A DNA stretch of 64,000 nucleotides from Massilia sp. HP4 (lineage in GTDB: Bacteria > Pseudomonadota > Gammaproteobacteria > Burkholderiales > Burkholderiaceae_D): positions 231,042-295,041 of the forward strand of contig NZ_STGG01000048.1 in the NCBI RefSeq assembly GCF_005222695.1, given 5' to 3'. The notes beneath the pieces were generated by a model. It was given only the letters and a program-made list of their open reading frames with translations, had not been told where the DNA came from and did no database searches. Position 1 is the stretch's first letter; the number at the start of each line of letters is the position of its first letter. Below, piece by piece: positions 7,673 to 16,800 of the stretch. Both the position numbers and the translations under genes were made by a program.

Positions 7673-9768
7673 TCATGCGCGCGTAGCGACATCGGAACTC
7701 CCGGATGCTGGCGTGTCGATCCCGGACAGCAGGACTGAATCGTGGCCGCCATAGATTTTCCTGAAACGTAGGTAGCCTGCACCGGCGAGCCACCCTATAC
7801 GGGTATCCCACGGTTCGCGTCCAGCAGTAGCCATGCGTGGAATCTTCTTCGTTTTCTTGTATTCATCGACGGCCTCTCTCTGCGCCGGGCTCAGGCGATC
7901 CGATGCGGCCTCGTAATCCGACTTTCCGGTTGCCGTCGATAGCGCGACTTTCGCCTGCCCCAGCTCACGTCGGGCCTGCCATCCCTGCAATTGCTCGTGT
8001 GCCAGTTTTTCGCTGTCTGGGTTCCCTGGCACTAATTTGAACCAGGCGCGCGAGTCGTGGACATAATTGTCGAAAAAGTTCACGATGCAGGGAGGGAGAG
8101 AAAACTCATCCTTCCACCATGTCGCGATCTGGAGCCATTCAGCTTCGTGATCATTGCCAAACCCAGGTTGTTGCGACTTGAAGATGGTGCTGACCGCCTT
8201 GTTGCGCTTCCAATCGACGAACTTCTTGATCTCGTCTTCGAATTCGAGAGACGCGCTGTACAGGTCGTTTTTGTCGAAGTTGGATGCCCTTGCAAAACTG
8301 TCGCTGGATTGCAAAGGGTGTTTGCCACTGATGCGGCGCCAGACGCGCCATTCGATGTACTTGCGTGCTTGCTCGCGCATGATCTCATGGAGTGGGCCGT
8401 TCTTGACTTGGCACGATGCAATGTACGCATTGAAGTCCACTATGGTCTTTTTCGTTAATGCGAAGCGATCTTGTGCTTCTTGACCGGCGAGTTCGAGTTT
8501 CAGTGGCACGCCGGTCAACCGTGCTGTCTTGTACATCAGGATGAGAGAGATTCTTGCGAGCATGTCATCTCCATTGGGATGGATTCCTCGTCCCTGTTCG
8601 CCAGGGCAGTATCCGCAACCGATATCGGAGTGGACGCCTGGCATGACGATTTCTTGGTGTCCAAATACTAGATTTCCGCCTACCGATATCGAATCCACAG
8701 GAAAACTGCGCCTTATTTCGTGCGCGGCGACGATATGCAGGCATCGAACATCGTGAGGAATACGCAGGCTATTTTCGATATCCGCCCACGCGCCATGCCC
8801 TGTTGTGCCACCCAGCGTATTTCCCACGCCGATGGCTGCGACGGTGTCGAACAAGCCGAGAAAATCGAACTGGACAGGAAACCCGCCGAGCGACATGCCG
8901 CCTGCTGCGCCGACTAACTGCGCGTCAAGTTTGCACACGGACTGCAGCCAATTGGTGAAAGCACGTGCCTGGGTTGCGCCGCGCGAGAACCCGAAGATCG
9001 AGATGTAAATCGTCTTAACCGTGGCAGGTGCGATCTTTACGGGGCGTCCCGTTGTTCGATCAGGCCAGTGCTGGGCGACGGATTTGTGTAAACGTTGAAG
9101 CAACTGCTCGAACACAATTCTTGCGCTGCTATGGGCTGCCGGAGTAAATCCGGTCCGGCCTGCCTTCAACGTCAATCGAGGTTTTTCGCCCGTCATTGCC
9201 CTGCGTGTCCATTTGTTCAGGGTGACGCGCTCGAACATTTTGTCCATCTCTGATTGAGGTACCAGCGGAGTTCCCAAGAAGTATCGATGAATGTTATTGA
9301 TAGCCTGGATCAGAGACCACAGGATTCGCCGCTCGCCCATTCGGCCGCTTGCGCCTCCAGTTCGTTCGTCCAGCCAGTCGGCCATGTCACCTACCTGCTC
9401 GAAAGGGGAAGAGACGCCAGGCGCATACACTTTGAAGAAGTGCTGATAAAGCTCCGGGTTTTTTTCCAGTCGGTGTAGGGTGGCAAGACACCTGGCACGC
9501 TACGGCCGGGATAGCAGTCATAGAGGCGAGCTATATTGGAGTAATTGTTTCCTTCTTCAGCCTGGATATAGTTATTTTTGGTGCCATCAAAGAAAAATCC
9601 GAAGAATAGATTTGTCGTGCAACGCTCTTTTGCGTCGCATATGCGAGGGTTTTCTCTAGCTGCATAGTTTAGAGTGATTTTTTCGCGGTCATCGATGCTG
9701 AAAAATTTATCAAAATTAACAGCATTGGTATATTTTTCGTCGACTCCATCGATTAGTCGCATAGTCAC
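7673..9768 (-). CDS. DUF2235 (Tle1-like) T6SS phospholipase effector, interrupted by a one-base frameshift
   Basis: The two parts, 9768 to about 9459 and about 9459 to 7673, encode one DUF2235/Tle1-type alpha/beta-hydrolase. The N-terminal part has the family start FFDGTKNN and NIARLYDCYPG. The second part continues with YAPGVSSPFEQVGDMADW and carries the nucleophile elbow GFSRG (codons 8992-8978; Ser near residue 262 of the joined protein). The frames separate at an A7 run (9465-9459). One extra A, or a -1 slip, gives WKKNPELYQHFFKVYAPG and a 698-residue protein of normal length. Translation probably starts at GTG 9768, seven bases after GGAGG and overlapping the previous stop (GTGA). Known Tle1 proteins hydrolyse membrane phospholipids in rival cells. 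Slippage, recent inactivation and sequencing error are all possible. Confidence 0.8.
9459..9465 (-). other. A7 slippery homopolymer at the Tle1 frame junction
   Basis: On the coding strand the sequence reads TGG-AAA-AAA-ACC-CGG. Re-pairing of the second Lys tRNA one base back, or one additional A in the mRNA, gives TGG-AAA-AAA-AAC-CCG-GAG and restores the conserved DUF2235 frame. The run is seen directly; its use as a recoding site is inference. Confidence 0.6.
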
Positions 9769-10514
9769 GGTTTCGCCTCCATAACATTCTGCAGCCTTTG
9801 CTTGCTATGTTTCAAGCCTGCGGCGTAACGAGTTCTGAGTTTTGTCAAATATGTGGGATCGTTAGGGCCAGAGAATTCAGTTAACGATGTAGGGTCGTTT
9901 TTCTTTGCATAGTCCCAAGCTTCGCTAACACGTCGTTCAGGTTCATCCTCAAGTTCTCTCAGAAGGGATTGGTATAATTCAACGCCGTGGGCCTCATGTC
10001 GTCGATACAATTCCCATCGCTCGCGTCTATATTCAATCGAGGGGATTGGCCAGCCCTTAACGGAGCCTGGCCACTTGGGATGATCAGGCTCGTAATCGCT
10101 CGAAACCACTTCTATCCTGCCGTCACTGTGGCGTAGAACCCATATCTCCCCGGGTTCTCCGTCAGCATATTTGGGAACTTCAGCCTCGACGACTTCCTTT
10201 ATTTGACGCGAAGTCCCACGAGGCGGTCTCTTAGGCCAGTGCTTCGCATGAATTTTTAACTTCAGGCCAGGCTCCCATTTACGCGGCAATACGGCGCAAC
10301 AACCGATGCCGCCGGCGCCGAACGGATCGATCAATCCGCTGCCGCCACTGATTCTTTCCGGGTTCTCTGGATCCTTGAGGTGGAAGCTGAACGTCTCGGC
10401 GGTATGATTTACGCCGTGCAGATTCACGCCGACAGTCTTTTCTTCGCGCGAGTAAAAATAAACCGCCGTTGAAATAATCGCCAGCACGATCAGGAATCGC
10501 TTGTTACCACTCAT
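9765..10514 (-). CDS. DUF3304-type membrane-anchored putative T6SS immunity protein
   Basis: A 249-residue protein with one N-terminal membrane helix (KRFLIVLAIISTAVYFY) and no lipobox cysteine, so probably anchored to the inner membrane and facing the periplasm. The region GVNLHGVNHTAETFSFHL, then GGIGCCAVLPRKWEPGLKLK, matches the DUF3304 pattern with its Cys-Cys and W-x-PG motifs. DUF3304 proteins commonly accompany Tle1-type lipases and are regarded as immunity proteins against them. It overlaps the adaptor gene upstream by 4 bases and the lipase gene downstream by 4 bases, so the operon is translationally coupled. The immunity role is inferred from family and position. The gene is visibly less GC-rich than its surroundings. 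Confidence 0.7.
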   Translation of the reverse strand: MSGNKRFLIVLAIISTAVYFYSREEKTVGVNLHGVNHTAETFSFHLKDPENPERISGGSGLIDPFGAGGIGCCAVLPRKWEPGLKLKIHAKHWPKRPPRGTSRQIKEVVEAEVPKYADGEPGEIWVLRHSDGRIEVVSSDYEPDHPKWPGSVKGWPIPSIEYRRERWELYRRHEAHGVELYQSLLRELEDEPERRVSEAWDYAKKNDPTSLTEFSGPNDPTYLTKLRTRYAAGLKHSKQRLQNVMEAKP

Positions 10515-11341
10515 CGCGTTACCGCCCTTTCAATCCGATCGGCACGTGCCGCTTGCCAGCTGGCAAACCTGACCACGGAAGTCGAAGCGGTTTCTGCCTG
10601 TCCCTCCCGCCATAGGAATTCGCACCAGTCCAGCATCGCCTGCTCCGTCAATCGCTCTTTTTCTGCCACCTGTAGTGCCAGCGACAGCACCTCAAACCCC
10701 TGCAACGCCGGCGCCAGTGGTCCCATGTGACGCTGCATGAACAGCGCTAGCATTTCGTCGATACGACTGTCCTCCACCAGCAAGCCGAACTGCCGCGCAT
10801 CCAGTGACGGAGACGCCGCAAGGTCCGCATCGGCGCCATCGAGCCGAATCTCTTGCCAGGCCCCGTCGCGCGCGATACAGGCCCAGCTCGTGGCAGGGCC
10901 AAGGAGCTGCGCACGCTGCCCTTGATCCAACACATGGACGATCGCAGGAATCCTTCGCGTATCGGCAAAGCGCAAATGAAACCGCTGTCCTTCAGCTTCG
11001 ATGACGGTCCATGCCGCCATCCTCGCGGCAAGCTGTCTCACATCCTCGTGCGTCTGGATCACGCTGACCATGGGCCAGCCGCTGCAACGGTGCAGCATTC
11101 GTTGGACAGTTGAATCCTCCAGATCGAATGGCGTCACGAACGACGACAAGTCCAACGCTTCGTCGCTACACCCCGGAAGCGAGGAAAACAACATGCCTTT
11201 CCGATCTGGGTGAATGCCCCGATGCAGCCCAGGAACGAAGGCCCCGTCGATCAGCAAATGCAGCTGCTGTCCTGTCGGCAGTTCCCGTGCACGGACGCAT
11301 AACCCGTCCATCCACCCAGCCTTGAACGGTTCGATCAGCAT
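10511..11341 (-). CDS. DUF4123 T6SS effector adaptor/chaperone
   Basis: A 276-residue protein of the DUF4123 (Tap-1/TEC) type, which binds a cognate effector and loads it onto the VgrG tip. The N-terminal half resembles the DUF4123 core, with LHLLIDGAFVPGLHRGI near the start and GWPMVSVIQTHEDVRQLAAR in the middle. The remainder is poorly conserved, as expected for the part that contacts the cargo. It starts two bases after the vgrG stop and overlaps the next gene by 4 bases. This position between vgrG and an effector/immunity pair is the classic context for an adaptor. The cargo is inferred to be the Tle1-like lipase. Confidence 0.75.
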   Translation of the reverse strand: MLIEPFKAGWMDGLCVRARELPTGQQLHLLIDGAFVPGLHRGIHPDRKGMLFSSLPGCSDEALDLSSFVTPFDLEDSTVQRMLHRCSGWPMVSVIQTHEDVRQLAARMAAWTVIEAEGQRFHLRFADTRRIPAIVHVLDQGQRAQLLGPATSWACIARDGAWQEIRLDGADADLAASPSLDARQFGLLVEDSRIDEMLALFMQRHMGPLAPALQGFEVLSLALQVAEKERLTEQAMLDWCEFLWREGQAETASTSVVRFASWQAARADRIERAVTR

Positions 11342-11342
11342 C

Positions 11343-14165
11343 TCATTCCACCATGGTGAACGCCGGCCCCGCAGCCAGCGATTTCTTCAGGCATTCGAGG
11401 CAGATACTGCGCGGCAGGGCCGGCATCGGGTATGCCATTTTCTCCGGCCCCAACAGGCTTTTCTTGCCCGCGTGGATCACCAATTTCCCCGGACACTGCA
11501 CGACGATGTTCCCACCATCGATGGTGATATTGGCGCCGCCCGCCACACTCACGCTGATGCTTTTGGCCGCCACCCAGTCGATATGCGCGTTGGCGCTGAC
11601 CACATCGACCTCATCCCGCGCCTGTACGGTCACACCATCGAACTGCGCCTGGACATCGATGACATCCTGCGCCGCGATCAACTGCAAACCGGGCTGGCCG
11701 GCTTCAATATTCACCGCGCCGCCGAGCGTGCCGATCGCCTGGCCGGCATGTAGCCGCATTGCTGCGCCGGAAATGCATTGCGTGTCTTCTCCACTGACGA
11801 GCGAGAAGGTTTCTCCATTGGCGAACTGCAGACTTTGTCCCGCGTCGACGCCAAGTCCATTCGCGGAGGCGACTGCGATCAATGGATCGGACATATGCGG
11901 CAAGGTTTCTGACCCGGATTGATCGAGGTCAGGATTGTCGCCCGAGCCTGCCAGGACAGCGTGCATGGCGCGCAAGGGCGGAGCATCACTATCGAGCACG
12001 CTGGTACCGGCCTTCATCGCACCAGCGTGCGCCGCCAGCCCCACCGTCTCATGCGCCACTGTCGCACCGTGCAGCGCCCCCACCATCGTCAACACCTGTT
12101 CCAGCAAGCCGACGCCGGCATCGTTGGCGCCAGCCGGGTCGCGCGCCGTCGTTCCATGTGCAATCGGAAAGCTCGACACCAGCAGCCCGGCGCCTGCCCG
12201 CACCGCCCCATAGGCATCGGTACGCAACTCCGCCCCCAGCCCACGAAAACTGCCGCGATAATTGTCGACAGAGTGGATCAAATGCCCAAGATTGAGTTCG
12301 CTCGCAGCATGCGTGCACTTGAGCTGCACGCGGCCCTGCGCATCCGTATCATCGAACAGCAACTGGCTGTAGCCACTGCCACCGAATTCCTTGCTGCGGA
12401 TGCCCCATTGCGCCGCGCCATTGCGGTGGCCCGCGCTGTCGGCGGACGCCCCATGCCACACCGGGCTGTTGCCACCAGCCAGGTTGCCCTGGCCGGAGCG
12501 CGCCTGGTCGTTTGCCCGTTCAAAGGGAGAGGGGCCGGCATGCGCATCGCGCCGCCCGCCAGGCGTCGGGGCGATGCCGCCTTCGCCTTGCCCGTTGTAG
12601 AGCGCTCCAACGATGACCGGGCGGTCGATATCGTTTTCCAGGAATTGAACGAGTACTTCTTGCCCGATGCGCGGCAGGAACTGGCACCCCATTCCGCTGC
12701 CAGCCGAGCGTTGCGCCACCCGCACCCAGCAGCTCGCATTGCCCTGGTCCTGCCAGTGAAACCGTATCCGCACGCGCCCGAGCCGATCGCAATACAACTC
12801 ATCCGCACCGTTGGGGCGATCGCTGCCATCCGCGCCGACCACGATCGCGCTTTGCGTACCATGTGCAGTCGGCTTCGCGTGAGTTCGTCCCTCGCTTCCA
12901 GCCAGTTGCGGACGCCAGGGTACCTCTGCAGGAATGGCCTCGAAGAAGTTGGCATAGCCGGTAAGACGCGCCTGCTCGATCGCCATGCCGAGTTCGTCCG
13001 ATCCGCGGCGCGCCATGTCTTGCAGCAGTTCGGGAACAGGACCGAACAGCTCGGCCAGCGCGTGCTGTGCCGAAGGCGGCATATTGTTGATTCCCAGGCT
13101 GTCGACGCGCAGGACGGTGAATGCGGCACGGTGAGCCAATCGCTGCAGCGGCACGCCGCTGATGGTCAAGCGTGTCCCGGCGCGCAACGTGCGCACCGTG
13201 GAGCGCCCTTGCCACTGCTGTCCGCGTGCTTCGATCCCCTGCATGTGCAGGTCGGCATAGCGCCTTGCCTGATCGCCATTGGCGTAGGCATACTGTCCCG
13301 GAATGTCGTATATCTCCAGTTCAGGAAGGTTATCGTTGCGAACAAAGGATGGGGAGTTGCCGCTGACGCTGCGTTTCGACTTGTAGTTCGGGCTGAGCAG
13401 CGTGGTGAGCGATGCATGCAGGCGCTGCTCGGATACCAGGGCTTGCACGGAGTCGGATTGCTCGACTGAGCTCGCTCCGTGGTAGCGAATGTCGGCACCG
13501 GATGTGTTGCTCGCATCCGCTGGCACGCCGCTGGGCTGGGTGCTATCGGCAAACAGCACCAATCCATGTCCCGTTGCGTCCTGTTCGACCCGCCAGCCAA
13601 GGCCTTCCTCGGCCAGCAAGCGACGAACGAAATCGAGATCCGTTTCCCGGTACTGGCAGCAATAGCTGCGCGGTAGCGTACCGGCCATGAATGCATTGAC
13701 TTCACCGCTCCAGCGCCAGCGTGCAGAAGGTAAGTATGCCGAGAACACCGCATCGACGATGTCGATCACGCGCTTGTCCTGCCACACGCGGCAGTTGCGC
13801 ACATGGCCCAGGCTCCAGAGCCAGCATGAAACCCGGATGCGGTAGCGCGCTAGGCCGCCATCGCTGCCCAACTGCGCGACCTCGCTGATCTCGCCGGACA
13901 AGGGGGACCGCGTGCCATCTGCCAGGCTGAGTTCGAGCTTGGCCGCTTGCCCCAGCAACGATTGCGGATGGATAAACGCGCTGGTAGACAGTGCGATCAC
14001 GTCGCAGCTGCCCACTTCCTGTATCGCATCCGTGGCGAAGAACGCCTCGACCAGCAGATCGCGCCGCAGCGCGCGGCCTTCACCAATGGTCAGATCGAGC
14101 AACCTGCTGGCGCCCGAGTACTCGGCCAAGGTGGACGTGATCTGTTCCCTTGCTGTCGTGGGCAT
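11343..14165 (-). CDS. vgrG: Type VI secretion tip protein VgrG with C-terminal DUF2345
   Basis: About 940 residues. The N-terminal half is the gp27/gp44-like base, with the family motif YRETDLDFVRRLLAEEGLGW. It is followed by the OB-fold gp5 region (DRLGRVRIRFHWQ, WVRVAQRSAGSGMGCQFLPR, GQEVLVQFLENDIDRPVIVG). The C-terminal third is a DUF2345 beta-helix ending in NIVVQCPGKLVIHAGKK. VgrG trimers form the puncturing spike of the T6SS and carry effectors. I chose ATG 14165; a GTG at 14201 is in frame but would overlap an 18-bp palindrome that looks like an operator. It heads a four-gene operon (vgrG, DUF4123, DUF3304, Tle1-like). No T6SS structural (tss) genes are in the window, so this is an orphan effector island. 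Confidence 0.92.
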   Translation of the reverse strand: MPTTAREQITSTLAEYSGASRLLDLTIGEGRALRRDLLVEAFFATDAIQEVGSCDVIALSTSAFIHPQSLLGQAAKLELSLADGTRSPLSGEISEVAQLGSDGGLARYRIRVSCWLWSLGHVRNCRVWQDKRVIDIVDAVFSAYLPSARWRWSGEVNAFMAGTLPRSYCCQYRETDLDFVRRLLAEEGLGWRVEQDATGHGLVLFADSTQPSGVPADASNTSGADIRYHGASSVEQSDSVQALVSEQRLHASLTTLLSPNYKSKRSVSGNSPSFVRNDNLPELEIYDIPGQYAYANGDQARRYADLHMQGIEARGQQWQGRSTVRTLRAGTRLTISGVPLQRLAHRAAFTVLRVDSLGINNMPPSAQHALAELFGPVPELLQDMARRGSDELGMAIEQARLTGYANFFEAIPAEVPWRPQLAGSEGRTHAKPTAHGTQSAIVVGADGSDRPNGADELYCDRLGRVRIRFHWQDQGNASCWVRVAQRSAGSGMGCQFLPRIGQEVLVQFLENDIDRPVIVGALYNGQGEGGIAPTPGGRRDAHAGPSPFERANDQARSGQGNLAGGNSPVWHGASADSAGHRNGAAQWGIRSKEFGGSGYSQLLFDDTDAQGRVQLKCTHAASELNLGHLIHSVDNYRGSFRGLGAELRTDAYGAVRAGAGLLVSSFPIAHGTTARDPAGANDAGVGLLEQVLTMVGALHGATVAHETVGLAAHAGAMKAGTSVLDSDAPPLRAMHAVLAGSGDNPDLDQSGSETLPHMSDPLIAVASANGLGVDAGQSLQFANGETFSLVSGEDTQCISGAAMRLHAGQAIGTLGGAVNIEAGQPGLQLIAAQDVIDVQAQFDGVTVQARDEVDVVSANAHIDWVAAKSISVSVAGGANITIDGGNIVVQCPGKLVIHAGKKSLLGPEKMAYPMPALPRSICLECLKKSLAAGPAFTMVE

Positions 14166-14178
14166 GTCGGAATGTGCT

Positions 14179-14221
14179 CCAGATAAACTTATCTGGAACA
14201 CGATATCGGCCCGCCGATATC
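14179..14221. promoter_or_regulatory. Two perfect palindromes upstream of vgrG
   Basis: CCAGATAA-AC-TTATCTGG (14179-14196) and GATATCGGC-CC-GCCGATATC (14202-14221) lie side by side, the first 14 bases upstream of the chosen vgrG ATG. Two-base centres make RNA hairpins unlikely and DNA-binding dimer sites more plausible. The regulator is unknown. Confidence 0.55.
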
Positions 14222-14246
14222 TAGCTATTGCGCTACGTCATTACAG

Positions 14247-14786
14247 TCAGCGTGAGTGGCTCAAGCGTGCAATCAATTCCGCATGCTCGGGCCAATGCTG
14301 CGCGAGAAAGCCCTGATCTCCCATCTCGAATTCTTCGAACTCGAAGCCTGGCGCGACCGTACAACCTGCCAGTCCAAAGCCTTCAGGATCTTCGCATTCA
14401 GCAGCAAACCAGCGTCCAGCAGGAACCAGTACCTGGAAATGCGTGCCCGCATGCCGCAAGGGATTGCCAAGTCTGAGCACGCTGAGTCCGCCATTCGGTT
14501 CCAGGACGTAGATTCGAAGCGGCACACCCTCATAAAAATGCCACATCTCATCCGCTTGAATGCGGTGCCAGGCCGACCTCTCCCTTCCGCGGAGAAGGTA
14601 GTAGATCGCAGTGGATGCAGAATAAGCGACCGCGCTGCCGGCCTTGCCCACGCGATGTTGACTTCGGTAGGTTTCCTTGAAGTGGCCTCCTTCCGGATGA
14701 GGTATGAGCGACAGGAGGGAGATCAGATCTTCTGCATTGGTTTCAAGAGTCATGGCAGGTAGTGATGTTATCGTTTCTGCTTTCAC
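14247..14786 (-). CDS. Cupin-like DUF985 protein
   Basis: A DUF985-family cupin of 168-179 residues. The conserved start LIPHPEGGHFKETYRS is followed by the beta-barrel motifs STAIYYLLRGRERSAWHRI and DEMWHFYEGVPLRIYVL, then CTVAPGFEFEEFEM near the end. Family structures show a small cupin barrel; the ligand is generally unknown. A GTG at 14786 overlaps the pirin stop (GTGA), while the ATG at 14753 starts closer to the conserved region. Neither has a good Shine-Dalgarno, and coupling to pirin favours the GTG. It forms a probable two-gene unit with pirin, another cupin-fold protein. Confidence 0.8.
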   Translation of the reverse strand: MKAETITSLPAMTLETNAEDLISLLSLIPHPEGGHFKETYRSQHRVGKAGSAVAYSASTAIYYLLRGRERSAWHRIQADEMWHFYEGVPLRIYVLEPNGGLSVLRLGNPLRHAGTHFQVLVPAGRWFAAECEDPEGFGLAGCTVAPGFEFEEFEMGDQGFLAQHWPEHAELIARLSHSR

Positions 14787-15652
14787 GCGTTGCCCGCATG
14801 GGCAAGCGGCCGCATCGTCCCGGCATGAGGGAATTTACCATGACGAAAAGCGGCATAATAGCCGGCCAGTTCCTGGCTGGATCCCGCAATGAACGGCCCT
14901 TTCGCCACCACCTGGATATGCTGCGGCTGGCCGGCGTATAACAGCAGGCGCGCGCCATGTTCACCCGCGCGCAAGGCCAGCAGGCTGTCGCCGTCGCCCA
15001 CGGGCCCGGTCCAGCCCACCGCACCCGTGCCCAATGGCGCGGCCGTGGCGCCGGCCTGTGCCTCGCCGTCGATGCCCACCACGAAGGCGTTATAGGATGC
15101 GGGCAGATGCGATGCAAAGGAAGCGCCCGGCGCCAGGCGGATATCGACCAGGGTCACCGGAACCGCATTCAGCGTCGGCGCCGTCGCGGCGCCCGAGGTG
15201 CCGCTGTAGACCGTCGCCACCACGCCAGGCGCGGTGTGCACCGGCATCGCGGCGCGGCGCAGGACCTGTACCCGCGGCGGCATATTACGCTGCGCCTCGG
15301 GCAGGATCAGCCAGAGCTGGAACAGGCGCATGCCGGTCGAGACCACGGTGTTCTCGGCGTGGACGATACCGCTGCCGGCAGTCATCCATTCGACATCGCC
15401 TTCTTCAAGCCGCCCACCGGTATCCTCCATCGTGCCATTGAGCATGAAAGTCACGGTCTCGAGCCCCGCATGGGGATGGGCGCCGCCAAACCCGCCGCCT
15501 TCCGTAATATTGTCATCGGCCATCAAGAAAAACGGATCGGTCGCAGCCAGGTCGCCGGGCGGTATCACCAGGGCGGCCTTGTGCCGCTCGCCGTCGAAGC
15601 CCGGGCCCAGTGGCGGGATGGCGGTGACACGGTCGATCGATCGTTCGAGCAT
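14783..15652 (-). CDS. Pirin family protein
   Basis: A 289-residue bicupin of the pirin family. The N-terminal metal-binding cupin shows GGGFGGAHPHAGLETVTFML, with the two His that usually bind iron. It is followed by EEGDVEWMTAGSGIVHAE, which holds further ligands. The C-terminal half is the pirin_C cupin. Bacterial pirins act as quercetinases or as redox-sensing regulators; which applies here is not visible. The gene lies downstream of the LysR gene on the same strand and overlaps the DUF985 cupin gene. Confidence 0.88.
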   Translation of the reverse strand: MLERSIDRVTAIPPLGPGFDGERHKAALVIPPGDLAATDPFFLMADDNITEGGGFGGAHPHAGLETVTFMLNGTMEDTGGRLEEGDVEWMTAGSGIVHAENTVVSTGMRLFQLWLILPEAQRNMPPRVQVLRRAAMPVHTAPGVVATVYSGTSGAATAPTLNAVPVTLVDIRLAPGASFASHLPASYNAFVVGIDGEAQAGATAAPLGTGAVGWTGPVGDGDSLLALRAGEHGARLLLYAGQPQHIQVVAKGPFIAGSSQELAGYYAAFRHGKFPHAGTMRPLAHAGNA

Positions 15653-15798
15653 TAGGCTATTCCTTTACATGGTTCAGGGCGGCCCACGATGGGCGACACC
15701 GCAGCAGTCTCCTGCCCATTATTCCGCCTTGGCGGCAGGCGATCTAGCCGTGTGCCGGGGAACCCTGTGTCGCTCGAGGCGGAACCCTCCACCGGGCC

Positions 15799-16665
15799 TT
15801 ATTGACGCTGTGCCGGATGCGGCAGCATCCCATCGGCAATATCCAGCATCGCCCGCAGCCGATCCATATGCCGCAGGTCGTGGTGGTAGCCCACCCAGAT
15901 ATCCCGGTTCGGCGGCTGATCGGGCATGTCGATCCGCTGCAATCCGGCGACCGCATCGCCAAGCGGCCTTGGCAACACCGCAATGCCCATGCCGTGCAGG
16001 CACATTTGTGCCTGGACGGCCCGGCTGGTGCTGGTGAAGACGCGCCGTGACGATGGAAACCTGTCGAGCAGCCAGGCCACATCGGGAAAGTGCGACTGCG
16101 CCGTATTCATGAGGATCAGCCCCACCGACGCCGGGTCGTCCTGCATCGCAGATGCGGTCGCGGCCGAGCCATACAGACCGTAGGAAATGCTCATCAGCCG
16201 GCGCTGGACGATGTCCGGTTCGCTGAAAGGGACGAGGCGAAACGCTACATCGGCCTCGCGGCGTGACAGGTTCAGCAACCGGTAGCTGGCGATCACCTCC
16301 GGCACGACGGCCGGATGGCGGCGCGTCAATTCGGCCAGCACGGGCGCCAGCACATAGCCGGCAAACCACTCGGCCGACGATATCCGCAAGATGCCCTCGA
16401 GGCGTTCGTCGTTGCCCGCCAGCCGCCTTTCCATGGCCAGCGCCGAGTTTTCCATGGATTCCGCCAGCGCCAGTACGGCGTCCCCGGCATCGGTGAGCAC
16501 CAGCCCATCGCTGGTCCTGCGCAGCAGCGGCTGCTGCGCCTCCTGTTCGAGCGCCTTGATGCGGCGGCCCACGGTCGGATGGCTCACACCCAGGGTCCGG
16601 GCTGCTTCGCCAAACGATCCGCCGCGTACTACCGCCAGGAAGATGCGGACGTCACTCCATTCCAT
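15799..16665 (-). CDS. LysR-family transcriptional regulator
   Basis: A 288-residue LysR-type regulator. The winged HTH lies at residues 1-60 (EWSDVRIFLAVVRGGSFGEA and LGVSHPTVGRRIKALEQE). The LysR substrate-binding domain follows, with the late motif GMGIAVLPRPLGD. The co-inducer cannot be predicted. It is transcribed divergently from the SDR gene at 16801 across a 135-base gap containing a dyad ATGTA-N9-TACAT. Control of the SDR and of itself is therefore the likely role. Pirin and the cupin follow on the same strand after 146 bases and could also be controlled. Confidence 0.88.
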   Translation of the reverse strand: MEWSDVRIFLAVVRGGSFGEAARTLGVSHPTVGRRIKALEQEAQQPLLRRTSDGLVLTDAGDAVLALAESMENSALAMERRLAGNDERLEGILRISSAEWFAGYVLAPVLAELTRRHPAVVPEVIASYRLLNLSRREADVAFRLVPFSEPDIVQRRLMSISYGLYGSAATASAMQDDPASVGLILMNTAQSHFPDVAWLLDRFPSSRRVFTSTSRAVQAQMCLHGMGIAVLPRPLGDAVAGLQRIDMPDQPPNRDIWVGYHHDLRHMDRLRAMLDIADGMLPHPAQRQ

Positions 16666-16686
16666 ATCGTCTGTGTCCGTTCAAAA

Positions 16687-16705
16687 ATGTACGTCAAAGA
16701 TACAT
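16687..16705. promoter_or_regulatory. LysR-type operator dyad
   Basis: ATGTA-CGTCAAAGA-TACAT is a 5-bp inverted repeat with a 9-base spacer, in the divergent region 22 bases upstream of the LysR start. It fits the T-N11-A form typical of LysR-type binding sites. Assignment to the adjacent regulator is inference. Confidence 0.5.
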
Positions 16706-16800
16706 GAATGGCAGTTCACGGACAACTTTGTACGCGGCATCATGGACGCTTTCACTGCGCTGGTCCATGCCGGGCCAGCCTCATCCGGGATTCTCAAGAC

